A stretch of DNA of 64,000 bases from JAJEDW01 sp963555775 (lineage in GTDB: Bacteria > Acidobacteriota > Terriglobia > 20CM-2-55-15). Shown here piece by piece: positions 1 through 7,060 of the stretch (positions are counted from its first letter, which is position 1; every line of letters starts with the position of its first letter). The stretch covers positions 744,001-808,000 of the forward strand of contig CAUVWY020000009.1 in assembly GCA_963555775.3 (NCBI GenBank), written 5' to 3'. The notes under the pieces were generated by a model. The model was not told the DNA's origin. It searched no databases and saw nothing but the letters and a program-made list of their open reading frames with translations. A program made the position numbers and the translations under genes.

Positions 1-150
1 GATTTCGGCCAGATGTCCGGTCTTGTGCGCGGGGGTCTTCCGTCCGGGCCGCATTTCGTAAAGATGTGACCGCACTCCCAACCTGGCCAACTGCAATGCC
101 GCTTCCGATCCTGCCAATCCACCGCCGATGACCGTCACCGTGTTTGTCAT
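1..150 (-). CDS. trmFO: TrmFO, folate-dependent tRNA (uracil-54-C5)-methyltransferase, N-terminal part
   Basis: Only the first 50 codons are in the window; the gene runs off the left edge. The start shows a dinucleotide-binding GGGLAGSEAA motif at residues 9-18, followed by YEMRP at 31-35, which together are typical of TrmFO (formerly Gid), the FAD enzyme that makes ribothymidine at position 54 of tRNA using methylenetetrahydrofolate. It lies 41 bp downstream of topA on the same strand, and dprA-topA-trmFO is a widely conserved order. The ATG at 150 is the natural start because the Rossmann motif begins only a few residues later. Confidence 0.9.
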   Translation of the reverse strand, partial: MTNTVTVIGGGLAGSEAALQLARLGVRSHLYEMRPGRKTPAHKTGHLAEI

Positions 151-191
151 AGTTCAGGTTTCAACAGGCAGTGCAGTTGCGCGATGTGCGC

Positions 192-2702
192 CTACGCAGC
201 CTCAACGGACTCCTTGTAATTGCACGAGTCTTCGTTGCAGTAGCGGAACGTGCCGTCTTTTTTCGTGGTCTTTTCGAGAACGAACGGCGCCTGGCACCGT
301 GGGCATTCTTGTGAAACGGGTTTTTGCCAGACGACGAAGTCGCAGCCCGGGTAATTGGTGCATCCGTAAAACGATTTTCCACGCTTGCTCCGGCGTTCGC
401 TCAGTTCGCCGCCGCAACCCGATTTCGGACAGTCGACGCCGATCGTTTTGGGTTTGATGTACTTGCATTTCGGATAGTTGGTGCAGGACGTGAACTGTCC
501 GAACCGTCCTTCCTTGATAACGAGCTTGTTGCCGCACTTGGGACAAGGCTCATCGGTTGGAATATCCGGGGCCTTGGGTTTGGCTTCGCCCGCGACGATC
601 TTGCGCGTGGTCTTGCATTCGGGATATCCGGTACAGGCATAGAACTGGCCGAATCGTCCCCGCTTCAACGCCATCGGTTTGCCGCAGTTGTGACAGGGCT
701 GGACCTCGATCTCTTCTTTCTTTTCTTCCTCGACATCGTCGGAATCCTTGACGATTTCCTTTGTGTTCGAACACTCCGGATAGCCCGTGCAGGCCATGAA
801 GCTGCCGAATTGGCCCCATTTGATCACCATCGGTTTGCCGCACTTCTCGCAGGCTTCGCCGGTCGGGATTTCCTGGCGCTTGATGTTCTCCATGTTGATC
901 TTGGCTTTTTCAAGATCCTTTTCGAACTTTTCGTAAAACTCGCTCAGGGCATCGACCCAGGTCATCTTTCCCTCTTCGACCTCGTCGAGTTCTTCTTCCA
1001 TCCGTGCCGTGTATTCCACGTCGAAGATATCGGCGAAATGTTTCACAAGCAGGTCGGTGACGACCGTGCCGAGCTCCGTTGGCCGAAACTTCGTGTCCTT
1101 CTTCCGAGCGTATTCGCGATCCTGGATCGTGGACAGGATGGCGGCGTAGGTCGACGGGCGCCCGATCCCTTTCTCTTCGAGCATCTTGACCAGCCGTGCC
1201 TCGGTATAACGCGGCGGCGGTTCGGTAAAGTGTTGCGACGGCTCGATATTGAGGAGCCGCAGCGACTCGCCCTCCGAGAGTGGCGGCAGCGTGACGTTCT
1301 GATCGTCGGGCGCGGGCTTGGCATCCTCGTCCGAAGCTTCTTCGTAAACCTTCAGGAAACCCTCAAACCTCTGAATGCGTCCGTTGGCCCGGAACATGTA
1401 GCCCTTGCAACCGATCTCGACCGTGGTCTGGTCGTAAACCGCGGGGTTCATCTGAGATGCCACAAATCGGGTCCAGATCAGCCAGTAGAGCTTGTATTCG
1501 TCTTCAGTCAGATACTGTTTGATGCTGTCGGGCGTGTGTTCGACAAAGGTTGGCCGGATTGCTTCGTGAGCGTCTTGCGCATCTTTCTTGCTCTTGTAGT
1601 GCACGGGTTTTTGGGGTAGATAGGCCCGGCCGTAGGCAGTGCCGACATAGTCTCGAACCATTGCCATCGCATCGTTCGAAATGCGCGTGGAATCCGAACG
1701 CATATATGTAATCAGGCCGACCCGGCTCTCGATCCCGATTTCCTTGCCCTCATAAAGCCTTTGAGCGACAACCATCGTCTTCTTGACTGTAAATCTGAAA
1801 CGCCGCGCGGCGTCCTGCTGCAGCTTGCTGGTGGTGAACGGCGCCACCGGCCGTCGTTTTCGCTCCGCCTTGACGACGGACTGGACCAGGAATGGCGAGC
1901 CACGTACGGCCGATACGATGTGATCGGCCTCCGACTGATTCCTGATCTTGAGGTTCTTGTCCTGGAATTTGATCAGGCGTGCCTGGAACGGAGGCGGTTC
2001 GTGCGCCCCGAGCTTCGTCGCGATGTTCCAGTACTCCTCAGTCTTGAACGCCTCGATTTCGCGTTCGCGCTCCACGATCAACCGAAGTGCGACGGTTTGT
2101 ACGCGGCCGGCCGAAATACCCCGCCGGACCTTGTCCCAGAGCAGTGGACTGACCTGGTAGCCGACGATCCGGTCCAGCAGCCGCCGCGCCTGTTGGGCAT
2201 CCACGACGTTGGAGTCGATTTCCCCGGGTTGCGCGATCGCGGTTTCGATAGCCTTCGGCGTGATTTCGTTGAACAGGACGCGGTAGACCTTTCGATCCTT
2301 GCCCCCCAGCAACTCTTTCAGGTGTTGGCAGATCGCCTCTCCCTCACGGTCCGGGTCAGCGGCGAGCAGGATCGTTGTCGCGGAGCGGGCAGCGGTCTTC
2401 AAGTCCCTGACGACTTTTTCTTTCCCGGGAATCAGCTCGTAGGATGGCTTGAAGGAATGCTTCACGTCGATGCCGAGCTTACTCTTCGGCAAGTCCATGA
2501 TGTGCCCGACCGATGCCTTGACGGCGTATCCCGCGCCAAGGTACTTGCTAATCGTGTTTGCCTTTGCGGGCGACTCCACGATCACGAGTGATTTACCCGA
2601 ACCCGGCCTCGATCCGCTGCCGGTCATTTTCGACGCCGTCGTTGCCGTTTTCCTTCCGGCCGGTTTCTTCGCTGTCTTCCTTGTCGTCGTTGTTGTTGCC
2701 AT
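192..2702 (-). CDS. topA: DNA topoisomerase I (type IA)
   Basis: An 836-residue type IA topoisomerase that relaxes negative supercoils. An Ala/Lys/Thr-rich leader of about 35 residues precedes the Toprim domain (VESPAKANTISKYLG near residue 42; acidic DPDREGEAI near 115). The catalytic tyrosine lies in YMRSDSTRIS near residue 333. From about residue 610 the C-terminus carries a series of Cys4 zinc-ribbon modules: three are regular CxxCGKP/CxxCGNK ... C-x-x-Y-P-x-C units and the last two diverge (CPKSGCGGEL and CPRCQAPF). The length fits a bacterial TopA with several C-terminal zinc ribbons. It sits between dprA and trmFO on the same strand, although a 568-bp gap with a repeat element separates it from dprA. 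Confidence 0.97.
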   Translation of the reverse strand: MATTTTTRKTAKKPAGRKTATTASKMTGSGSRPGSGKSLVIVESPAKANTISKYLGAGYAVKASVGHIMDLPKSKLGIDVKHSFKPSYELIPGKEKVVRDLKTAARSATTILLAADPDREGEAICQHLKELLGGKDRKVYRVLFNEITPKAIETAIAQPGEIDSNVVDAQQARRLLDRIVGYQVSPLLWDKVRRGISAGRVQTVALRLIVEREREIEAFKTEEYWNIATKLGAHEPPPFQARLIKFQDKNLKIRNQSEADHIVSAVRGSPFLVQSVVKAERKRRPVAPFTTSKLQQDAARRFRFTVKKTMVVAQRLYEGKEIGIESRVGLITYMRSDSTRISNDAMAMVRDYVGTAYGRAYLPQKPVHYKSKKDAQDAHEAIRPTFVEHTPDSIKQYLTEDEYKLYWLIWTRFVASQMNPAVYDQTTVEIGCKGYMFRANGRIQRFEGFLKVYEEASDEDAKPAPDDQNVTLPPLSEGESLRLLNIEPSQHFTEPPPRYTEARLVKMLEEKGIGRPSTYAAILSTIQDREYARKKDTKFRPTELGTVVTDLLVKHFADIFDVEYTARMEEELDEVEEGKMTWVDALSEFYEKFEKDLEKAKINMENIKRQEIPTGEACEKCGKPMVIKWGQFGSFMACTGYPECSNTKEIVKDSDDVEEEKKEEIEVQPCHNCGKPMALKRGRFGQFYACTGYPECKTTRKIVAGEAKPKAPDIPTDEPCPKCGNKLVIKEGRFGQFTSCTNYPKCKYIKPKTIGVDCPKSGCGGELSERRSKRGKSFYGCTNYPGCDFVVWQKPVSQECPRCQAPFVLEKTTKKDGTFRYCNEDSCNYKESVEAA

Positions 2703-2808
2703 ATTGTTTCAGCTTGGGGCGTTGGGTCCGATTGCCTGTAAGTTATTAAGTCGTGTCCCGATAAAAATCAACCTCAGTCTGTGGCGCTTTATCGTAAACG
2801 TCTTGTGT

Positions 2809-3220
2809 AGCAGCCCGTGGTAGAACCCTTCAGGGATCGCGTTACGAGCGCCATTGGATCATATGCGAGGCACCGCGACGAAGTCGATGTCCTCCATCGA
2901 TCGAGGAGTAGCAACGTGGCAGATGGCCCGATGCCGCCGTAACCCGTAGGGCGCAGGGGGGTTCGGGCCACAGACTTTGTCGTTCGTCGGTCACGATGAA
3001 AAACCATCGCTCCGCTCCTCTCTTCGCGTCTGAAACCCGAAGACCCCAGCGCGCGACGCCGAAGGGTCCTGCCACGGACTGCTTGAGCGCAGGGGGGTTC
3101 GGGCCACAGACTTTGTCGTTCGTCGGTCACGATGAGCAACCATCGCTCCGCTCCTCTTCTTCGCGCCTGAGACCCGAAGACCCCAGCGCGCGACCCTGAA
3201 GGGTTCTACCACGGGCTGCT
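2809..3220. repeat. 412-bp inverted-repeat element with nested internal copies
   Basis: The gap between topA and dprA (2703-3270) holds no gene. It is mostly this element: the first 27 bases (2809-2835, beginning AGCAGCCCGTGGTAGAAC) are a perfect reverse complement of the last 27 (3194-3220). Inside, a unit of about 105 bp starting GCGCAGGGGGGTTCGGGC occurs twice, at 2951-3055 and 3087-3193, and a degenerate copy of the right end (3061-3083) follows the first unit. Related ends are found at 26964, 28530, 37577 and 42324, so this belongs to a dispersed non-coding family. No transposase is encoded. Confidence 0.8.
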
Positions 3221-3270
3221 GGTATTGGCTAACCGCTTCAAATATTTCTGCCGCGAGTTGCATTCGAGGC

Positions 3271-4401
3271 TCACATTTTCATCAGGTAGCGATCTCCCGG
3301 CAATTGCCGGATGAGACCGGCAAATTCGAGTTCGAGAAGAGCCGCGTAGACTTCGGAAACCGGTAGGCCGAGTTTCACGATTAGCAGATCGATGGGTAAT
3401 CCGTCCGAAGTCGACAGCATGTCCCGAACCCGCTGACCTGTCGCCGACAATGGCGCTTTCGATTCCGAATCGTCAGCGCCAGGGCCCGGATCGAGGAGTT
3501 GGCGTTGGACGGTTTCGGGCAGTTCCTCGATGACATCTTCAGGGCTGGTGGCCAGGCATGCGCCCTGGCGAATCAGGAGGTGGGGACCGTGGCTGCGGGG
3601 CGATTGGATGGGACCGGGTATCGCGAATACTTCCCGATTGGCTTCAAGCGCCATTCGAGCCGTGATCAGGGAACCGGACCGCTCGGCCGCCTCGACAACG
3701 ATCGTTCCAAGAGTCATTCCCGCCAATATCCGGTTCCGGCGCGGGAAATGGTCGGGCAGCGGTGGGGTGCCAAGCGGAAATTCCGTCAAGATCGCGCCAT
3801 TTCCGATTATGCGGTCGGCCAGTCCGCTGTTTTCTTTCGGATAAACCCGGTCGATTCCGGTGCCCAGGATCGCGACGGTCTGCCCACGGGTCAGGGCGCC
3901 GCGGTGTGCCGCGGTATCGACACCGCGCGCCAGGCCCGAAACGACAACTGCGCCGCGGGCGGCCAGGTCTGCCGCGAACCGTTCAGCGCAATTGATTCCA
4001 TAGGGGCTGGCGCGCCTTGACCCGACGATGGCGAGATGCGGACGATCCGCTGCCCAGTTGCCGCCTTTGACGTAGAGAACCAGTGGCGGGTCGCTTGTTT
4101 CGAGAAGCAGTTGTGGATATTCGGGCGCCCACAAGTCGATGATTCTGGCGCCGAGCCCGAGGGTGCGCTCCCATTCGGTTGCGACCCTGTCCGTAGTCGC
4201 TGGAGACAGAAATTCCTCCGCGACGTCGGTTTCAACGCCGAACGCCCTGAGATCGCGCGGTTGGAGTGCGGTCAGAACTCTGGGATCATGGATACGGTCG
4301 AGAATCTGGTGGCAGGATCGGATACCCATTCCCGGTACCAGAGTCATTCTCAGAAAGACTCTGGTGGTCTCGGCCGATTGTTCCGGGGTGAGTTCGTTCA
4401 T
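3271..4401 (-). CDS. dprA: DNA-processing protein DprA
   Basis: A 376-residue DprA/Smf protein, which loads RecA on incoming single-stranded DNA during natural transformation. The central Rossmann-like domain has the signature GSRRASPYG near residue 132, SGLARGVDTAAH, and ILGTGIDRVYPKEN. A small N-terminal SAM-like region precedes it and a C-terminal winged-helix segment (about residues 300-376) follows. The reading frame stays open upstream as far as 5469, but that part is antisense to two clear plus-strand genes; the start at 4401 (MNELTPEQS) gives the usual family length. No good Shine-Dalgarno sequence is visible. It is upstream of topA on the same strand, the common dprA-topA order. Confidence 0.95.
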   Translation of the reverse strand: MNELTPEQSAETTRVFLRMTLVPGMGIRSCHQILDRIHDPRVLTALQPRDLRAFGVETDVAEEFLSPATTDRVATEWERTLGLGARIIDLWAPEYPQLLLETSDPPLVLYVKGGNWAADRPHLAIVGSRRASPYGINCAERFAADLAARGAVVVSGLARGVDTAAHRGALTRGQTVAILGTGIDRVYPKENSGLADRIIGNGAILTEFPLGTPPLPDHFPRRNRILAGMTLGTIVVEAAERSGSLITARMALEANREVFAIPGPIQSPRSHGPHLLIRQGACLATSPEDVIEELPETVQRQLLDPGPGADDSESKAPLSATGQRVRDMLSTSDGLPIDLLIVKLGLPVSEVYAALLELEFAGLIRQLPGDRYLMKM

Positions 4402-4431
4402 TGGGCAAGGCACTAGCACGCGGGATTCCAT

Positions 4432-4968
4432 ATGCACAGACCGATTGAGGAGCCCGAAGACTTCATCGTTCGTTTCGTCCGCCGGATTCCCCCCGGCGCC
4501 GAAATTCTCGATGTCGGATGCGGCAGCGGCCGTCACTCGGTTTTCCTTGCCCGCGCTGGCTGCCGGGTTCTTGCGCTGGATCGATCGCTGGAGCGTCTGG
4601 AGTCGCTCCGTGGGTTGGCCGAAGATGAAGGTCTGGATATCCGGACCGTGGAGTCCGACGTCGAGAACATGTCGCTTCTTCCAGATCGGTTCGATGGGAT
4701 CGTCAATACGCTGTTTCTTTTTCGACCTCTGTTTCCGGAGTTCGTTCGTGCCCTCTGTCCCGGAGGCCTGCTTTTTTTCAGAACGTTCACGACGGACCAC
4801 GCGGACGTTCTGGGCAAGGACCGGCCAGGTCGTCGTTTCCTGCTCACACCCGGTGAACTCGGTAAGGCCTTTCCCGGACTTCGGGTGGATTACTACGACG
4901 AGTCGATCGGCGGTGGCCGCGCGATGGCTACTTTGGTGGCGTCCAAACCGCCCCATGTGACAGAATAA
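4432..4968 (+). CDS. Class I SAM-dependent methyltransferase
   Basis: A 178-residue small methyltransferase of the TehB/UbiE-like type. Motif I is ILDVGCGSGRHS at residues 25-36, followed by an acidic residue ending strand 2 (LALDRS) and an E-S-D-V-E segment near residue 75 that would contact the adenine. The substrate is not predictable. It is divergent from dprA with 30 bp between the start codons and lies 33 bp upstream of the thioredoxin-fold gene, so it may head a three-gene unit with the two exported proteins that follow. No signal peptide is seen, so it is probably cytoplasmic. Confidence 0.85.
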   Translation: MHRPIEEPEDFIVRFVRRIPPGAEILDVGCGSGRHSVFLARAGCRVLALDRSLERLESLRGLAEDEGLDIRTVESDVENMSLLPDRFDGIVNTLFLFRPLFPEFVRALCPGGLLFFRTFTTDHADVLGKDRPGRRFLLTPGELGKAFPGLRVDYYDESIGGGRAMATLVASKPPHVTE

Positions 4969-5001
4969 GACGCTATTCAGATTCTTGCCACGGGGAGGAT
5001 C

Positions 5002-5532
5002 ATGCTTCGAAGAGAATGTGCAGTCACAGCCGTCGCGTGCCTGATAGTCCTGGTCGCCGGGCCGGCCCTCGCGCAGCACGCGGACGATGCTTTCGTGGGC
5101 CAGATGGCCCCGGAACTCAAGGTTGAAGAATGGTTCAACTCGGCGCCCCTGACGCTTGAAGGCTTGCGTGGGAACGTTGTCCTGCTGGAATTCTGGGCCT
5201 GGGATTGCCCGGAGTGCGCCCAGGCAATTCCGTACGTCAAGGACTGGCACTCGAAGTATGCCGACGAGGGCCTCGTGATAGTCGGTGTCCATACGCCCAG
5301 GGCCGAGTACGAAAAGGACATCGTCAAGTTGCGGGAAACCATCGAGACGAAGAGCATCGAATACCCGGTTGCGACCGATCATGAGTACCTGACTTGGCTG
5401 GACTACCTCAATAATGCTTGGCCCTCGCATTTCGTTGTCGACCGGGAAGGCGTGATTCAATTGAGTCATACCGGTACGGGACGCTACGAAGAAACCGAGC
5501 AGGTTATTCAGCGGCTTCTTTCAAACGACTGA
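5002..5532 (+). CDS. Exported TlpA/ResA-like thioredoxin-fold protein
   Basis: A 176-residue protein with a signal peptide (cleavage probably after ...GPALA near residue 24) and a redoxin/TlpA fold. The redox motif is WDCPEC near residue 72, a CxxC active site with Pro-Glu between the cysteines rather than the usual Ala-Pro; the cis-Pro strand appears as WPSHFVVD. Members of this family reduce disulfides in the periplasm, for example during cytochrome c maturation. An upstream GGGGAGG (4993-4999) is a plausible ribosome-binding site close to the ATG. It overlaps the next gene by one nucleotide (TGATG), suggesting translational coupling. Confidence 0.85.
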   Translation: MLRRECAVTAVACLIVLVAGPALAQHADDAFVGQMAPELKVEEWFNSAPLTLEGLRGNVVLLEFWAWDCPECAQAIPYVKDWHSKYADEGLVIVGVHTPRAEYEKDIVKLRETIETKSIEYPVATDHEYLTWLDYLNNAWPSHFVVDREGVIQLSHTGTGRYEETEQVIQRLLSND

Positions 5533-6611
5533 TGGGTGACGGGGTGAGTGTCTACAGTGCTTCAGGCGGACGGCGCCGGTTCGTGATCCTGGCGGTTTGT
5601 GTGCTTGTGTGTGCCGTCTTCGGGCCCGCGACTGCCGTTGCCGGGCAATTGGATACCGAGGGCGTCAAGTCCGTTCGGGGCATCGTCCGCGACCTTCGGG
5701 GCGAGCCGGTCGCCGGAGCCCGCGTGTTTATCCGCAATCTCGCCTCGAATATCACACGAACGCACACCACTGACGGATCCGGCCTGTATTCGGTAAACGG
5801 ACTACCGTCCGATGCGGACTATGAGGTCCGTGCGGAGTATGAGGGTGCGGAATCGGAAACCCGGCTGGTGAGCGCATTCTTCGAGCGCTCGGACAATGTC
5901 CTGAACTTCGATCTTCCCGTTGCAGTCCTTTCGGCCGGCGCGGGAGTCGATGAAGACGGAGCGATCCTGTTGGAGACCTTCGACCGGGTGCAGTTGCATG
6001 CTTCGTTCACGCTTCCAGAAGGTATTCCGGCGCCGATCCCGGTGGCCTTGTTGCTCCACGGCTACGGCGAAAACCGTTCCGTATGGATGGATCTCGAAAC
6101 GCGCCTGCTCGAGACGGGGTGGGCGGTCATGACCGTGGATCTCCGCGGACATGGCCGCAGTACAACGCGGAACAACAGCGCCATCGAGCCGTCGGAATCG
6201 TGGCGGACCGACGCCCAGCAGTTTCCGCTTGATCTGGAGCCGGTATTGGATTGGCTCAAGACCCAACCCCGGCTCGATTCGGCCCGCATGGCGGTCATTG
6301 GCGCCGATGTCGGCGCCAATCTGGCGCTGGTCGCGAGCGGACGGTTTCCCGAGGTTGCCACTTCCGTTGCCATCAATCCGAATATCGACGAAGCGGTTGC
6401 CCTCGCCGGTACCGGCCAGGCGTTCTCCCCGCGGATGGTGCAGATCGTGGTCGCGAATAGTCTGTACGGTCTCCTGGTGCGCGAGCAGGTGCAGGGAGGG
6501 TCGCGGATTACCTTCGTGGATGTGGAGGATGCGGCCAGCCCGACGCCCATCTGGCTGGCCACCGGCGATACGCTGGATCAGATCGTCCGATGGCTCCGCG
6601 ACACCTACTGA
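5532..6611 (+). CDS. Exported alpha/beta hydrolase with N-terminal carboxypeptidase-regulatory-like domain
   Basis: A 359-residue protein. The start at 5532 overlaps the preceding stop (TGATG). After a hydrophobic signal segment (residues 15-36) comes a beta-sandwich of the carboxypeptidase regulatory type (VRGIVRDLRGEPVAGARVF), then an alpha/beta hydrolase core: HGYGENRSVW (oxyanion region), VDLRGHGRS, and the nucleophile elbow. That elbow reads GADVG, with Asp where most family members have Ser, as in haloalkane dehalogenases and epoxide hydrolases. A C-terminal Asp/His pair is not obvious. The substrate is unknown; the Asp could mean a changed mechanism or loss of activity. Confidence 0.75.
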   Translation: MGDGVSVYSASGGRRRFVILAVCVLVCAVFGPATAVAGQLDTEGVKSVRGIVRDLRGEPVAGARVFIRNLASNITRTHTTDGSGLYSVNGLPSDADYEVRAEYEGAESETRLVSAFFERSDNVLNFDLPVAVLSAGAGVDEDGAILLETFDRVQLHASFTLPEGIPAPIPVALLLHGYGENRSVWMDLETRLLETGWAVMTVDLRGHGRSTTRNNSAIEPSESWRTDAQQFPLDLEPVLDWLKTQPRLDSARMAVIGADVGANLALVASGRFPEVATSVAINPNIDEAVALAGTGQAFSPRMVQIVVANSLYGLLVREQVQGGSRITFVDVEDAASPTPIWLATGDTLDQIVRWLRDTY

Positions 6612-6726
6612 CGCGATTTGAAACTTGATCGTCAGTGATCGGTAACGATTCTCCCATCTCCATCAACATTAGCAAGATATGGGAGTCTGCGCGGCAGAAC
6701 GATCGCGGGTCCTTGTGACTTCGAAA

Positions 6727-6867
6727 ATGGCCAACCCGTTCTTCGACCACCCCATCCTGAACTCGTCCTACGAGTACCCCCGGCGGCACTGGGAACTGGA
6801 CGAGGATGGACAACCGAAACAGCAGATCGTCGAATCCCGCCGCCCCGTAAAGGCATTGTCAAGTTAA
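6727..6867 (+). pseudogene. Truncated N-terminus of a type III restriction / DEAD-box subunit
   Basis: A 46-codon fragment, MANPFFDHPILNSSYEYP followed by RHWELDEDGQPKQQIVESRR, then lost reading frame and stop. This opening is characteristic of large type III restriction-enzyme Res-like (helicase/nuclease) proteins, recalled from family knowledge. Nothing of the helicase core follows, so it is a remnant. The surrounding gap (6612-7060) holds no intact gene. Confidence 0.6.
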
Positions 6868-7006
6868 AGTTAAAGTGTTTGCCGACATTATCGGGATCAT
6901 TTGCCAACGCCAAGTTATTGATTTCAGTTTCTCGTGCCAACTTGTTCTCCAGCGAAAATGACCGGGCTTCGATTTCCTTGACTGTCCCTCCGGCGTCCTG
7001 TAGAAC
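6860..7006 (-). pseudogene. Unidentified gene remnant opposite the restriction fragment
   Basis: The minus strand has an open stretch that reads like real protein: VLQDAGGTVKEIEARSF, then SLENKLARETEINNLALAND, then PDNVGKHFNFNL, before running into unrelated sequence. There is no start codon with a ribosome-binding site and the upstream frame ends in a stop. I do not recognise the family. The protein-like composition is the only support, so this is tentative. Confidence 0.3.
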
Positions 7007-7060
7007 TCAACGAAACTGTTACTGGTGTCCCAATTGCCATCTCTTCTGGAGGAAACAAGA

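Noticed and set aside
2951..3193. CRISPR-like direct repeats
   Set aside because: Only two long copies of about 105 bp with no short regular repeat or spacer pattern; they belong to the inverted-repeat element.
4402..5469. N-terminal extension of dprA by about 356 codons on the minus strand
   Set aside because: It is antisense to a clear methyltransferase and thioredoxin-fold gene, its composition is not protein-like, and DprA from 4401 already has normal length.
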